From Dyadobacter pollutisoli (GTDB lineage: Bacteria; Bacteroidota; Bacteroidia; Cytophagales; Spirosomataceae), in assembly GCF_026625565.1 (NCBI RefSeq), contig NZ_CP112998.1:1800501-1864500 (forward strand): a stretch of 64,000 nt of DNA. Reading direction: 5' to 3'. Both the position numbers and the translations under genes were made by a program. The notes beneath the pieces were generated by a model. That model was not told the origin of the DNA. It saw only the letters and a list, made by a program, of their open reading frames with translations, and made no database searches. This document shows positions 54,214 to 61,917 of this stretch, piece after piece; positions within the stretch are counted from its first letter, which is position 1, and every line of letters begins with the position of its first letter.

Positions 54214-55875
54214 ATGGGTTTGCCCATCATATTCTCTATTGACGACGATCCACAGGTTCTGCGGGCGATCAGCCGCGACCTCAAATCTCATTACCGCGAC
54301 AAATACAGGGTTCTTAGCACTTCCTCCGTCAGCGAAGCGATGGAAAGCTTGCTCGAACTTCAAAACAAAGGCGAGGAAGTAGCGATCTTCATTTCTGACC
54401 AGCGCATGCCGGAAATGCAGGGCGTTGATTTTTTAGAAAAAGCAATGGTACTCTTTCCGTTTGCGAAAAGGGTACTGCTCACGGCCTATTCGGATACCGA
54501 TGCGGCTATCAAGGCGATTAATGACGTGCAGCTGGATTATTACCTGATGAAACCCTGGGACCCGCCAGAGGAAAAGCTGTATCCGGCCATCGATGAGTTG
54601 CTGCACGACTGGCAGGCAAACTACCGTCCGGATTTCAAAGGTATTAAAGTGATAGGTTACCAATTTTCACCTAAGGCGCACGAGATCAAGGACTTTCTGG
54701 CTGGTAATCTGGTGCCATATTCGTGGATGGATGTGGAGTCCAATGAGGCCGGAAAGCAAATCGCCGCTACTAATATGCTTTGCCCTGTCGATTTTCCAGT
54801 GGTCATATTTGAAGACGGTACTTTGTTAAAAACACCATCTCTGATCGACATTGCTGAGCGGATAGGACTCAATGCGAAAACCAAGCAGCAGATATACGAT
54901 GTGGTGATCATCGGCGCAGGGCCCGCTGGGCTGGCGGCTTCGGTTTATGGAGCTTCGGAAGGATTGAGTACCTTATTAATAGAGAGAAAAGCACCGGGCG
55001 GACAGGCCGGAACGAGTTCAAGGATAGAGAATTACCTCGGGTTTCCTATGGGGCTGAGCGGCGCTGACCTCACGCGTAGGGCGATCACGCAGGCGACCCG
55101 GTTTGGTACCGAATTTCTTTCCCCGCAATTTGTAAAAGAGATTAAATTAAAGGACAAATATAAAACCATTGTACTGGGCGACGACAGCGAGATCAATGCC
55201 AAAGCTGTGGTTATTACGACCGGCGTGGATTATAGAAAGCTGGAAACCAAGGGTATAGAAGAGTTTACGGGAAAAGGAATTTATTACGGGGCTGCCAGTA
55301 CAGAGGCGAGTTCCTGTGGTAATAAGGATGCATATGTACTCGGCGGCGGGAATTCCGCGGGGCAGGCAGCGATGTATTTGTCCAAATTTGCCAGGAATGT
55401 CTACATCCTCGTCCGTAAGAACGACCTGACATCCTCTATGTCGTCCTACCTGATCGACCAGATCAAAGGAACCGACAATATCAGTATCCTGGGCTGTACC
55501 GAGATCGTCGAGGCGCAAGGGAAAGATCACCTGGAAGCGCTGAAACTGGTGGATTTGAATACGAGCGAGGAGCGTACCGTACCGGCAGATGCCTTGTTCA
55601 TTTTCATTGGCGCAAAGCCTTACACTGACTGGGTGGGACTGGAAATCATCAAGAATAACAAAGGTTTTATTGAAACAGGCCGCGATATGAAGGGTTATAA
55701 CAATTTCCGGCAGGTGTGGAAAGCCGAGCGCGATCCCTACTTACTGGAAACAAGCTCCCCGGGCATTTTTGCAGCCGGTGACGTTCGGGCCGGGGCTATG
55801 AACCGGGTTACATCTGCGGTAGGCGAAGGCTCCATGTCAATCAGTTTTGTTCATCAATATTTAAGCGAAGTATAA
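54214..55875 (+). CDS. Receiver domain fused to a thioredoxin-reductase-like flavoenzyme
   Basis: A 553-residue fusion. Residues 1-125 are a receiver with D62 in IFISDQRMPEMQG; residues about 140-215 look like a small thioredoxin/glutaredoxin-type fold (IKVIGYQFSPKAHEIKDFL, FPVVIFEDGTLLKTP) without active cysteines; residues about 225-553 are an FAD/NAD-binding module like thioredoxin reductase (VVIIGAGPAGLAASVYGASEGL, GGQAGTSSRIENYLGFP, VLGGGNSAGQAAMYL, PGIFAAGDVRAGAMNRV). The CxxC that defines thioredoxin reductase is absent: the region reads YYGAASTEASSCGN with only C368. It probably has a different electron acceptor, gated by phosphorylation. It overlaps the next gene by 1 bp. Confidence 0.92.
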   Translation: MGLPIIFSIDDDPQVLRAISRDLKSHYRDKYRVLSTSSVSEAMESLLELQNKGEEVAIFISDQRMPEMQGVDFLEKAMVLFPFAKRVLLTAYSDTDAAIKAINDVQLDYYLMKPWDPPEEKLYPAIDELLHDWQANYRPDFKGIKVIGYQFSPKAHEIKDFLAGNLVPYSWMDVESNEAGKQIAATNMLCPVDFPVVIFEDGTLLKTPSLIDIAERIGLNAKTKQQIYDVVIIGAGPAGLAASVYGASEGLSTLLIERKAPGGQAGTSSRIENYLGFPMGLSGADLTRRAITQATRFGTEFLSPQFVKEIKLKDKYKTIVLGDDSEINAKAVVITTGVDYRKLETKGIEEFTGKGIYYGAASTEASSCGNKDAYVLGGGNSAGQAAMYLSKFARNVYILVRKNDLTSSMSSYLIDQIKGTDNISILGCTEIVEAQGKDHLEALKLVDLNTSEERTVPADALFIFIGAKPYTDWVGLEIIKNNKGFIETGRDMKGYNNFRQVWKAERDPYLLETSSPGIFAAGDVRAGAMNRVTSAVGEGSMSISFVHQYLSEV

Positions 55876-56144
55876 TGGATCAGATTTGTAACCATATCAC
55901 TGAGATCACTGAGATCAAAACCGCTGTGGAGCATGTTTGCGAAGAATGTAAGAAAGTGGATGGCTGGTGGGTACATCTCCGGACTTGCCAGACTTGCGGC
56001 GCCACATTATGTTGCGACAGCTCGCCCTCCCAGCATATGACGAAGCATTTTCATCAAACTGGTCATCCGGTAGCATCTTCTGCCGAGCCGGGAGAAAAGT
56101 GGCTGTGGTGCTATGCCGATGAATCTTTCGTGACCTATGATTAA
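55875..56144 (+). CDS. UBP-type zinc finger protein
   Basis: An 89-residue protein that is essentially one UBP-type zinc finger: CNHITEI, CEECKKVDGWWVHLRTCQTCG, CCDSSPSQHMTKHFHQTGHPV and WLWCYADE. The ordered Cys/His ligands match the ZnF-UBP fold that in eukaryotes binds the free C-terminus of ubiquitin; the bacterial partner is unknown. The ATG shares its A with the stop codon of the flavoenzyme gene, so translation is coupled and the products probably interact. It is the end of the three-gene cassette. Confidence 0.9.
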   Translation: MDQICNHITEITEIKTAVEHVCEECKKVDGWWVHLRTCQTCGATLCCDSSPSQHMTKHFHQTGHPVASSAEPGEKWLWCYADESFVTYD

Positions 56145-56149
56145 ACAGT

Positions 56150-56180
56150 TGCAAGCATTGGATTGAATTTCGTAACTTTG
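56150..56180 (+). promoter_or_regulatory. Candidate complete promoter of the AraC gene, probably leaderless
   Basis: TTG at 56150-56152, 20 bp, then TAACTTTG at 56173-56180 (TAnnTTTG). The box ends 3 bp before the ATG at 56184, so the mRNA would start at or inside the start codon. Confidence 0.5.
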
Positions 56181-56183
56181 ATT
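56163..56183 (+). repeat. Direct repeat copy 1, at the AraC promoter
   Basis: Begins TTGAATTTCGTAA and ends TTTGATT. A second copy with one changed and one extra base is at 57090-57111, just after the AraC stop codon. Confidence 0.7.
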
Positions 56184-57086
56184 ATGCAGAAATCAATTTC
56201 AGTATCGGAATTTTATAAAGATATCGAGCAACTTATCCCAGTGCCCGTTCAGAAAGAGATCGGGCACTTTAACTTGTTTAAGACGGCAGACCTGTACCGT
56301 ACCAAAACGGGTTCAATGCCTTACAACCGGCGATCGTATTACAAGATCAGCCTGATACTAGGGAAAAATAGAGCTGAATATGCGGATAAAGTCATCGACA
56401 TTGAGCACAATGCATTGCTTTTTGCAACGCCGCTGATACCTTACAACTACGAGCCGCTGGACGAAAAGCAATCGGGTTTCTTTTGTATTTTTTCAGAAGA
56501 TTTTCTGACGCAGGACAATAGCGGCATTAAATTGAAGGAGTTACCGGTATTCAAGCCAGGAGGAAGTCCCATATTTTTCCTGACTGAACCGCAGATCGAG
56601 GAGGTAAAGTATTTGTTTGGCAAAATGTTCAGAGAAATTGAATCTGACTATGCCTATAAATACGATCTGCTGCGAAATTATGTCATTGAACTGATCCATT
56701 TCGGCCAAAAACTCCAACCGGCGACCTCGCTTTTCAATGAAACCAATGCTTACAATCGGGTTTCTTCTCTCTTTATAGAACTGCTTGAAAGACAGTTTCC
56801 TATTGAGCCGCCACATCAGAAGCTTACCTTCCGGTCGGCCAAAGACTATGCCGATCAGTTGTCGATTCATGTTAATTATCTCAATAAGGTTTTAAAAGAG
56901 ATCACCGGAAAAACGACCACTGAGCTCATTAGCGACAGGATTATCAAGGAATCTAAGATCCTCTTGAAGCATACGGATTGGAACGTATCTGAAATCGCGT
57001 ACAGTCTGGGGTTTGAAGAACCTTCCCATTTCAATAACCTTTTCAAAAAGCATACTTCGCTCAGTCCGCGCGCGTTTCGGGTCTGA
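56184..57086 (+). CDS. AraC family transcriptional regulator
   Basis: From ATG 56184 (MQKSISVSEFYKDIEQL) 300 residues; a TTG at 56163 would add seven but lies in the promoter. The N-terminal half is a cupin-like effector domain typical of the Bacteroidota type (YYKISLILGKNRAEYADKVIDIEHNALLFATPLIPY). The C-terminal 100 residues carry the double helix-turn-helix (about 215-300; YADQLSIHVNYLNKVLKEITGKT and VSEIAYSLGFEEPSHFNNLFKKHTSLSPRAF). It is followed 90 bp later by an SDR gene, its most likely target, and the two upstream regions share a 21-bp repeat. Confidence 0.93.
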   Translation: MQKSISVSEFYKDIEQLIPVPVQKEIGHFNLFKTADLYRTKTGSMPYNRRSYYKISLILGKNRAEYADKVIDIEHNALLFATPLIPYNYEPLDEKQSGFFCIFSEDFLTQDNSGIKLKELPVFKPGGSPIFFLTEPQIEEVKYLFGKMFREIESDYAYKYDLLRNYVIELIHFGQKLQPATSLFNETNAYNRVSSLFIELLERQFPIEPPHQKLTFRSAKDYADQLSIHVNYLNKVLKEITGKTTTELISDRIIKESKILLKHTDWNVSEIAYSLGFEEPSHFNNLFKKHTSLSPRAFRV

Positions 57087-57089
57087 GAT

Positions 57090-57111
57090 TTGAATTTCGT
57101 AAGTTTTGATT
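57090..57111 (+). repeat. Direct repeat copy 2, upstream of the SDR gene
   Basis: TTGAATTTCGTAA is identical to copy 1 (56163); then G instead of C and one extra T, then TTTGATT. Possible AraC binding site. Confidence 0.7.
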
Positions 57112-57144
57112 TGAAACGGGCAAATTTACCGTTCACCGCTCCGA

Positions 57145-57152
57145 TACCTTTG
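57145..57152 (+). promoter_or_regulatory. Candidate -7 box for the SDR gene
   Basis: TACCTTTG matches TAnnTTTG 24 bp before the start at 57177. No -33 match; a regulator bound at 57090-57111 could compensate. Confidence 0.4.
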
Positions 57153-57176
57153 TTCCATCAATTTTAAACAAACAAA

Positions 57177-57944
57177 ATGATGGACTCAGGAAATAAAATA
57201 GCGTTGGTAACCGGCGCAAGCAGAGGATTAGGTAAAAATATTGCGCTCGCCCTTGCCCAAAAAGGAACCGACGTGATTGTTGTGTACCGGAATAAAGCAG
57301 AGGAAGCCGGAGAAGTAGTCGCTGCGATCGAAGCATTGGGAAGGAAAGCAGCGGCGGTTCAGCTGGACACTGCGAATGTGTCGACATTTGACGCATTCTT
57401 TGCTTCACTTTCGCATATTTTGCAAGACAAATGGGGTAGGAGTAGCTTTGATTTTTTGATCAACAATGCCGGTATCGATCGCCCATCGGCATTCGCGGAC
57501 ACCACCGAGGAGGCATTTGACGAGCTGATGAATGTGCATTTCAAAGGTGTTTATTTTTTAACCCAAAAAGCATTGGCTCATATGGCTGACAAAGGCAGAA
57601 TCGTCAACCTGTCGACTGGCCTGGCCCGCTTTTCAACACAAGGCTACGCGGCCTATGCTTCGATGAAGGGTGCGATTGAAACATTGACGAAATATCAGGC
57701 CAAGGAACTGGGATACAGGGGAATTACGGCCAATGTGGTAGCGCCCGGAATCATTCACACCGATTTCACAAAAAGGGCGTTTGATTCGCATCCGGGCATG
57801 GAGGATCACATTAACACCATCACCGCTTTGGGCAGGGTAGGTATGCCCGATGATATTGGCGGAGTGGTCGCATTTCTGTGTTCGGAAGAGGCTCGCTGGG
57901 TTACCGCGCAGCGCATTGAAGCCTCCGGTGGAATGAATTTGTAG
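57177..57944 (+). CDS. Short-chain dehydrogenase/reductase (SDR) family oxidoreductase
   Basis: A 255-residue classical SDR. The cofactor site TGASRGLG (12-19), the NNAG motif (97-100), S146 and Y160/K164 in YASMK are all present, so it should be active. VVYRN with a basic residue after strand 2 suggests NADPH. The closest general type is 3-oxoacyl-ACP reductase-like, but single SDRs behind an AraC gene are commonly detoxifying or sugar-alcohol enzymes, so no substrate is assigned. Of the two Met codons at the start (57177 and 57180), the first is taken. Confidence 0.92.
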   Translation: MMDSGNKIALVTGASRGLGKNIALALAQKGTDVIVVYRNKAEEAGEVVAAIEALGRKAAAVQLDTANVSTFDAFFASLSHILQDKWGRSSFDFLINNAGIDRPSAFADTTEEAFDELMNVHFKGVYFLTQKALAHMADKGRIVNLSTGLARFSTQGYAAYASMKGAIETLTKYQAKELGYRGITANVVAPGIIHTDFTKRAFDSHPGMEDHINTITALGRVGMPDDIGGVVAFLCSEEARWVTAQRIEASGGMNL

Positions 57945-58062
57945 TGCGGGTGCGTCAGCGGGCGTACGGTCCGGTCAAGAAAGGATTATTGACATCGGCG
58001 TCAGTTATTGGGAGAATAAATGCAATATTTGCACGAAAACTCACTTCATAACATTCCGGCAA

Positions 58063-58488
58063 ATGTCAATAAAAGGACCGATCATTTCGATTGAGGATGA
58101 TGCTGACGACCAGTTTCTAATCAAAAGCGTCATGGATGAATTGAACATTCCAAACAAGGTTCTTTTTTTTGGAAATGGTCTGGAAGCATTATTATACCTC
58201 GAAACGACGCAAGAGCAGCCTTTCCTGATTATTTGCGATATCAACATGCCGGTAATGAATGGTTTGGAGCTGAGGGAGCGCATCGACCAGAATGAATACC
58301 TCAGGAAGAAATCCATCCCATTCGTTTTTTTGAGCACGGCAGACAATCCACAGATTATCGAGGCGGCTTACGACTCGACGATACAGGGCTTTTTTAAGAA
58401 AGAAAACAATTTCAATGAGCTTCGTAACCGTTTCAAAGTCATTTTTGAATACTGGAAATGTTGTCTTCACCCCAACAACAATGCATGA
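58063..58488 (+). CDS. Single-domain response regulator
   Basis: A 141-residue CheY-type receiver of the Rcp1-like branch: ISIEDDADDQFLIKSVMDEL with the acidic cluster, D59 in LIICDINMPVMNG, FVFLSTADNP with the conserved Thr/Ser position, and K in QGFFKKENNF. No output domain. It lies 45 bp before the sigma-54 activator gene and may share a phosphate source with it. No cognate kinase gene is next to it. Confidence 0.92.
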   Translation: MSIKGPIISIEDDADDQFLIKSVMDELNIPNKVLFFGNGLEALLYLETTQEQPFLIICDINMPVMNGLELRERIDQNEYLRKKSIPFVFLSTADNPQIIEAAYDSTIQGFFKKENNFNELRNRFKVIFEYWKCCLHPNNNA

Positions 58489-58533
58489 TCCGAAGCAACA
58501 AAGGATCACAAAACAACAGCATGATACCTGCCA

Positions 58534-59871
58534 ATGAAGAAAGTACTGATCATTGACGATGAAGAAAAATTACGGGGACTGATCGGCCGGGTCGTGAAGC
58601 TGGAAGGTTTTGATGTGACCGAAGCGGGCGATATCCGGACTGCCTTGAAAAAGCTGGAACAAACGGATATTGATATTGTACTATGCGATGTAAAGCTTCC
58701 GGATGGCAATGGCGTTGAATTTCTGAATACAATCCGTGAAAAATATCCACTCGTTGAAGTGATCCTGCTTACTGCTTATGGAAACATTCCCGACGGTGTC
58801 CAGGCCATAAAAAATGGCGCTTTCGACTACATTACCAAAGGCGACGACAATGCCAGGATCATTCCGTTGCTGTATCGTGCCCTTGAAAAAGCCGAGCTCA
58901 ACAAGCGCGTCGCCAACCTTGAAAAGCAGCTCGCAGAAAAGCATTCATTTGATGCGATCATTGGTAAATCCAAAAAACTGCTCGCTAGCGTCGATCTGGC
59001 CAGAAGGGTAGCGCCAACTGACACCACGGTACTGCTTTTAGGCGAAACGGGCACTGGGAAAGAGGTGTTCGCGCAATCCATTCATCAGGCGAGTGCGAGA
59101 TCCAAAAAGCCATTTGTGGCCATTAATTGCTCGGCTTTTGGAAAAGACCTGCTGGAAAGTGAAATGTTCGGGCATAAGGCGGGGGCATTCACGGGGGCAA
59201 TCAGGGACAAGAAAGGACTGTTTGAAGAAGCCAATACTGGCACCATTTTTCTGGATGAAATCGGTGAAATGGCTTTGGAATTACAGGCAAAGCTGCTTCG
59301 TGTCCTCGAATCCGGGGAGTTTATTAAAATAGGTGACACGCATCCGACGAAAGTCAATGTCCGCATCATTGCGGCCACCAACCGTGATCTTGAAAAAGAG
59401 ATTGCTGCGGGCGAATTCAGAAGCGATTTATTTTACAGGCTTTCTGTTTTTCAAATCACGATTCCCGCATTGCGGGAGCGGGTTTCGGACATTGCGGCAC
59501 TGGCTAACGAATTTGCAGTAAGATTTGCATTGAAGGCCAATAAGAAGATCAAAGCCTTGTCGCCGGATTTCATAGCCGCCTTGGAACACAGTCAGTGGAA
59601 CGGCAACATCCGCGAGCTCAAAAATGTAATCGAAAGAAGTGTGATCCTGACAGACGGCCCCGTGCTGGATCGGGAGAGCCTTCCCATGGAGCTGAGCCAG
59701 ATGCGAAACAATACTGATAAAAGCATGTCCGCTTTTTCAATGGCCAGCGCAGAAAAAATACATCTTCAAAAAGTACTCAACTATACCAACGGCAACAAGG
59801 CCGAAGCCGCCCGACTTTTAGAGATCGGGATAGCAACACTTTACCGAAAGATAGACGAATATAAATTGTAA
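58534..59871 (+). CDS. Sigma-54-dependent NtrC-type response regulator
   Basis: A 445-residue activator. Receiver (1-120) with D52 in VLCDVKLPDGNG; AAA+ domain (about 140-375) with Walker A GETGTGKE from residue 170, the sigma-54-contacting GAFTGA loop at 217-222 and Walker B IFLDEIGEM; Fis-type helix-turn-helix at the C-terminus (KVLNYTNGNKAEAARLLEIGIATLYRKIDEY). It ends in a terminator, beyond which comes a near-consensus -24/-12 site and the kdp operon. It is therefore the likely activator of kdp in place of KdpE (inference). Confidence 0.94.
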   Translation: MKKVLIIDDEEKLRGLIGRVVKLEGFDVTEAGDIRTALKKLEQTDIDIVLCDVKLPDGNGVEFLNTIREKYPLVEVILLTAYGNIPDGVQAIKNGAFDYITKGDDNARIIPLLYRALEKAELNKRVANLEKQLAEKHSFDAIIGKSKKLLASVDLARRVAPTDTTVLLLGETGTGKEVFAQSIHQASARSKKPFVAINCSAFGKDLLESEMFGHKAGAFTGAIRDKKGLFEEANTGTIFLDEIGEMALELQAKLLRVLESGEFIKIGDTHPTKVNVRIIAATNRDLEKEIAAGEFRSDLFYRLSVFQITIPALRERVSDIAALANEFAVRFALKANKKIKALSPDFIAALEHSQWNGNIRELKNVIERSVILTDGPVLDRESLPMELSQMRNNTDKSMSAFSMASAEKIHLQKVLNYTNGNKAEAARLLEIGIATLYRKIDEYKL

Positions 59872-59894
59872 GTCATCCTTCTATTCTGATAACG

Positions 59895-59920
59895 AGCCTA
59901 TCATTTTGATAGGCTTTTTT
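59895..59920 (+). terminator. Rho-independent terminator after the sigma-54 activator gene
   Basis: AGCCTATCA (59895-59903) and TGATAGGCT (59907-59915) with loop TTT, then a T-run. It separates the activator gene from kdp. Confidence 0.9.
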
Positions 59921-59922
59921 TA

Positions 59923-59941
59923 TTGGCACAGCGCGTGTTAT
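59923..59941 (+). promoter_or_regulatory. Candidate sigma-54 promoter of the kdp operon
   Basis: TTGGCAC (59923-59929) is a perfect -24 element. Twelve bases on, the -12 element reads GT (59937-59938) instead of GC. The spacing is exact and the place, between a sigma-54 activator and kdp, is right; the weak -12 lowers the confidence. Confidence 0.45.
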
Positions 59942-60035
59942 TTTATCAAAGTGCTGTAAATCAATGTGTTATTGTCCTGTGTGATGTTGCGGCATACGGT
60001 TGGTATCAACAGGTGAAAACTTAATAAACGCAATC

Positions 60036-60119
60036 ATGACAACACTCCTTCTTATGGCCGCTGGTGCATTAGCCTTCGTGCTGTTTTACAAATCCATCAA
60101 TTACTTCGAAAAGATCTGA
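60036..60119 (+). CDS. Tiny membrane peptide ahead of kdpF, 27 residues
   Basis: ATG at 60036 gives MTTLLLMAAGALAF and ends YKSINYFEKI. One hydrophobic helix fills the first two thirds and a short charged tail follows, like KdpF in form but not in sequence end. It lies 4 bp before kdpF in the direction of the operon. I take it as the first gene of the kdp operon; a role as pump-stabilising peptide is inference from its place. Confidence 0.65.
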   Translation: MTTLLLMAAGALAFVLFYKSINYFEKI

Positions 60120-60123
60120 AACC

Positions 60124-60201
60124 ATGGCAGCGCTATTCATCGTCTCTATCCTGGTTTTCGCATATATGTGTTACGTGCTTGTAAAACCTGAAAAATTTTA
60201 A
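60124..60201 (+). CDS. kdpF: KdpF, small subunit of the potassium pump
   Basis: ATG at 60124 opens 25 codons: a single membrane helix (MAALFIVSILVFAYMCYVL) and the typical KdpF ending VKPEKF. KdpF sits beside KdpA and stabilises the KdpFABC complex (family knowledge). It lies 12 bp before kdpA. Confidence 0.88.
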   Translation: MAALFIVSILVFAYMCYVLVKPEKF

Positions 60202-60213
60202 ACTGTTAAACCA

Positions 60214-61905
60214 ATGAATACTGAACTGTCAGGTATAATCTTCGTTTTTGTCGCTACCGTAGCATTGTCAATTCCGCTGGGTAAATATATCGCGAAAGTC
60301 TACGGGGAGGAAAAAACGATTCTTGACCCCGTTTTTGGCCCGCTTGAAAATCTCTTTTTTAAACTGAGCGGCATCAAACCGAATGTTGAAATGAACTGGA
60401 AGCAACATCTGGTTGCATTGCTAACGATTAATATGGTCTGGTTTTTCCTGGGCATGTTCGTACTGATGAACCAGGGCTGGTTGCCGCTCAATCCGGATGG
60501 TAACCCTTCCCAATCTGCGGAACTGGCATTTAATACTTCCATATCCTTTGTGGTCAACTGTAATCTGCAGCATTATTCAGGGGAAACCGGCATGAGCTAT
60601 CTCGGTCAGTTGTTTCTAATGTTTTTGCAATTTGTGAGCGCGGGTACCGGTATGGCTGCCGCAGCGATTGTGATGATCGCATTGAAAGAACGTACAACCG
60701 ACAAGCTGGGCAACTTTTATAATTTGCTGGTAAGATCCTGCATCAGGATCTTGTTGCCGCTATCGGTCATTGTAGCCATTCTGCTGGTTGCCAATGGTAC
60801 ACCTATGACATTCGACGGTAAAGACTCGATCATATCCATGCAGGGCGACACTGTTCAGGTTTCTACCGGGCCAGTTGCTGCTTTCGTGGGGATTAAGCAC
60901 ATTGGGACTAATGGAGGCGGGTTTTTTGGGACTAATTCAGCTCATCCTCTGGAAAATCCTAATTATTTTACCAACATGACCGAAATGTGCGCCCAGCTGA
61001 TCATTCCGTTGTCCATGATTTTCGCGCTTGGATTTTTTCTTAAAAAGCGCCGTTTGGCCTGGATGATTTTTGGCGTGATGACCTTGGGTTTTATGTTGTT
61101 AACCATTCCCACGATCATCACAGAACTGAAAGGAAACCCTAAACTGGCACAAATGGGTATCGACGTCTCTTCCGGGGCCATGGAAGGAAAGGAAGTACGG
61201 TTTGGCACGACGGCTTCCGCATTTTGGAGTATAGCCACCACCGTTATATCCACAGGCTCTGTTAATTCCATGCACGACAGCTTCATGCCAGCGTCGGGAC
61301 TGACCCAAATGTTGTCTATGATGACCAATGCATTTTACGGTGGTGTGGGCGTTGGGATTTTGAATTTCTACATTTTTATCATCCTGGCCGTCTTTATCAG
61401 CGGTTTAATGGTGGGGAGGACACCCGAATTCATGGGTAAAAAAATTGAGGCACGGGAAATGAAAATTGCCATGATCGTAGCATTACTGCATCCGCTGCTT
61501 ATTTTAGCGGGTACCGCGTTGGCGGTAGCCATGCCACAGTTCACAGCTGGTACGCTCAACAATCCCGGTTTCCACGGATTTAGTGAAATGCTTTATGAAT
61601 ACACTTCATCATCGGCCAATAATGGTAGCGGTTTCGAGGGCCTGAGTGACAATACACCATGGTGGAACATCAGCTGCGGCATCGTTCTGATCCTTTCCAG
61701 GTTCCTGCCCATCATTGGTCCGGTCGCGATTGCGGGTATTTTGGCCTCCAAAAAACATATCCCGGAAAGTGCGGGAACACTTAAAACCGACACAGGCACA
61801 TTCGGTATCATGGTTTTTGCGGTCATCGTGATCATCACGGCATTATCCTTCTTCCCGGCACTTACCCTGGGCCCGATCGCAGAGTATTTTTCAATCAATC
61901 ATTAA
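60214..61905 (+). CDS. kdpA: Potassium-transporting ATPase subunit KdpA
   Basis: A 563-residue membrane subunit of the high-affinity potassium pump, normal in length. About ten membrane helices. It holds four selectivity-filter-like loops, among them NTSISFVVNCNLQHYSGE, IKHIGTNGGGFFGTNSAHPLENP, TTVISTGSVNSMHDSF and YTSSSANNGSGFEGL. KdpA is the channel-like part that binds K+. It is followed by kdpB after 12 bp. Confidence 0.97.
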   Translation: MNTELSGIIFVFVATVALSIPLGKYIAKVYGEEKTILDPVFGPLENLFFKLSGIKPNVEMNWKQHLVALLTINMVWFFLGMFVLMNQGWLPLNPDGNPSQSAELAFNTSISFVVNCNLQHYSGETGMSYLGQLFLMFLQFVSAGTGMAAAAIVMIALKERTTDKLGNFYNLLVRSCIRILLPLSVIVAILLVANGTPMTFDGKDSIISMQGDTVQVSTGPVAAFVGIKHIGTNGGGFFGTNSAHPLENPNYFTNMTEMCAQLIIPLSMIFALGFFLKKRRLAWMIFGVMTLGFMLLTIPTIITELKGNPKLAQMGIDVSSGAMEGKEVRFGTTASAFWSIATTVISTGSVNSMHDSFMPASGLTQMLSMMTNAFYGGVGVGILNFYIFIILAVFISGLMVGRTPEFMGKKIEAREMKIAMIVALLHPLLILAGTALAVAMPQFTAGTLNNPGFHGFSEMLYEYTSSSANNGSGFEGLSDNTPWWNISCGIVLILSRFLPIIGPVAIAGILASKKHIPESAGTLKTDTGTFGIMVFAVIVIITALSFFPALTLGPIAEYFSINH

Positions 61906-61917
61906 CAGAAAATCAGA

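Noticed and set aside
59985..60020. Second sigma-54 promoter closer to kdp
   Set aside because: TTGGTAT and TTGC-like pieces occur, but no GG/GC pair with the required 12-bp step.
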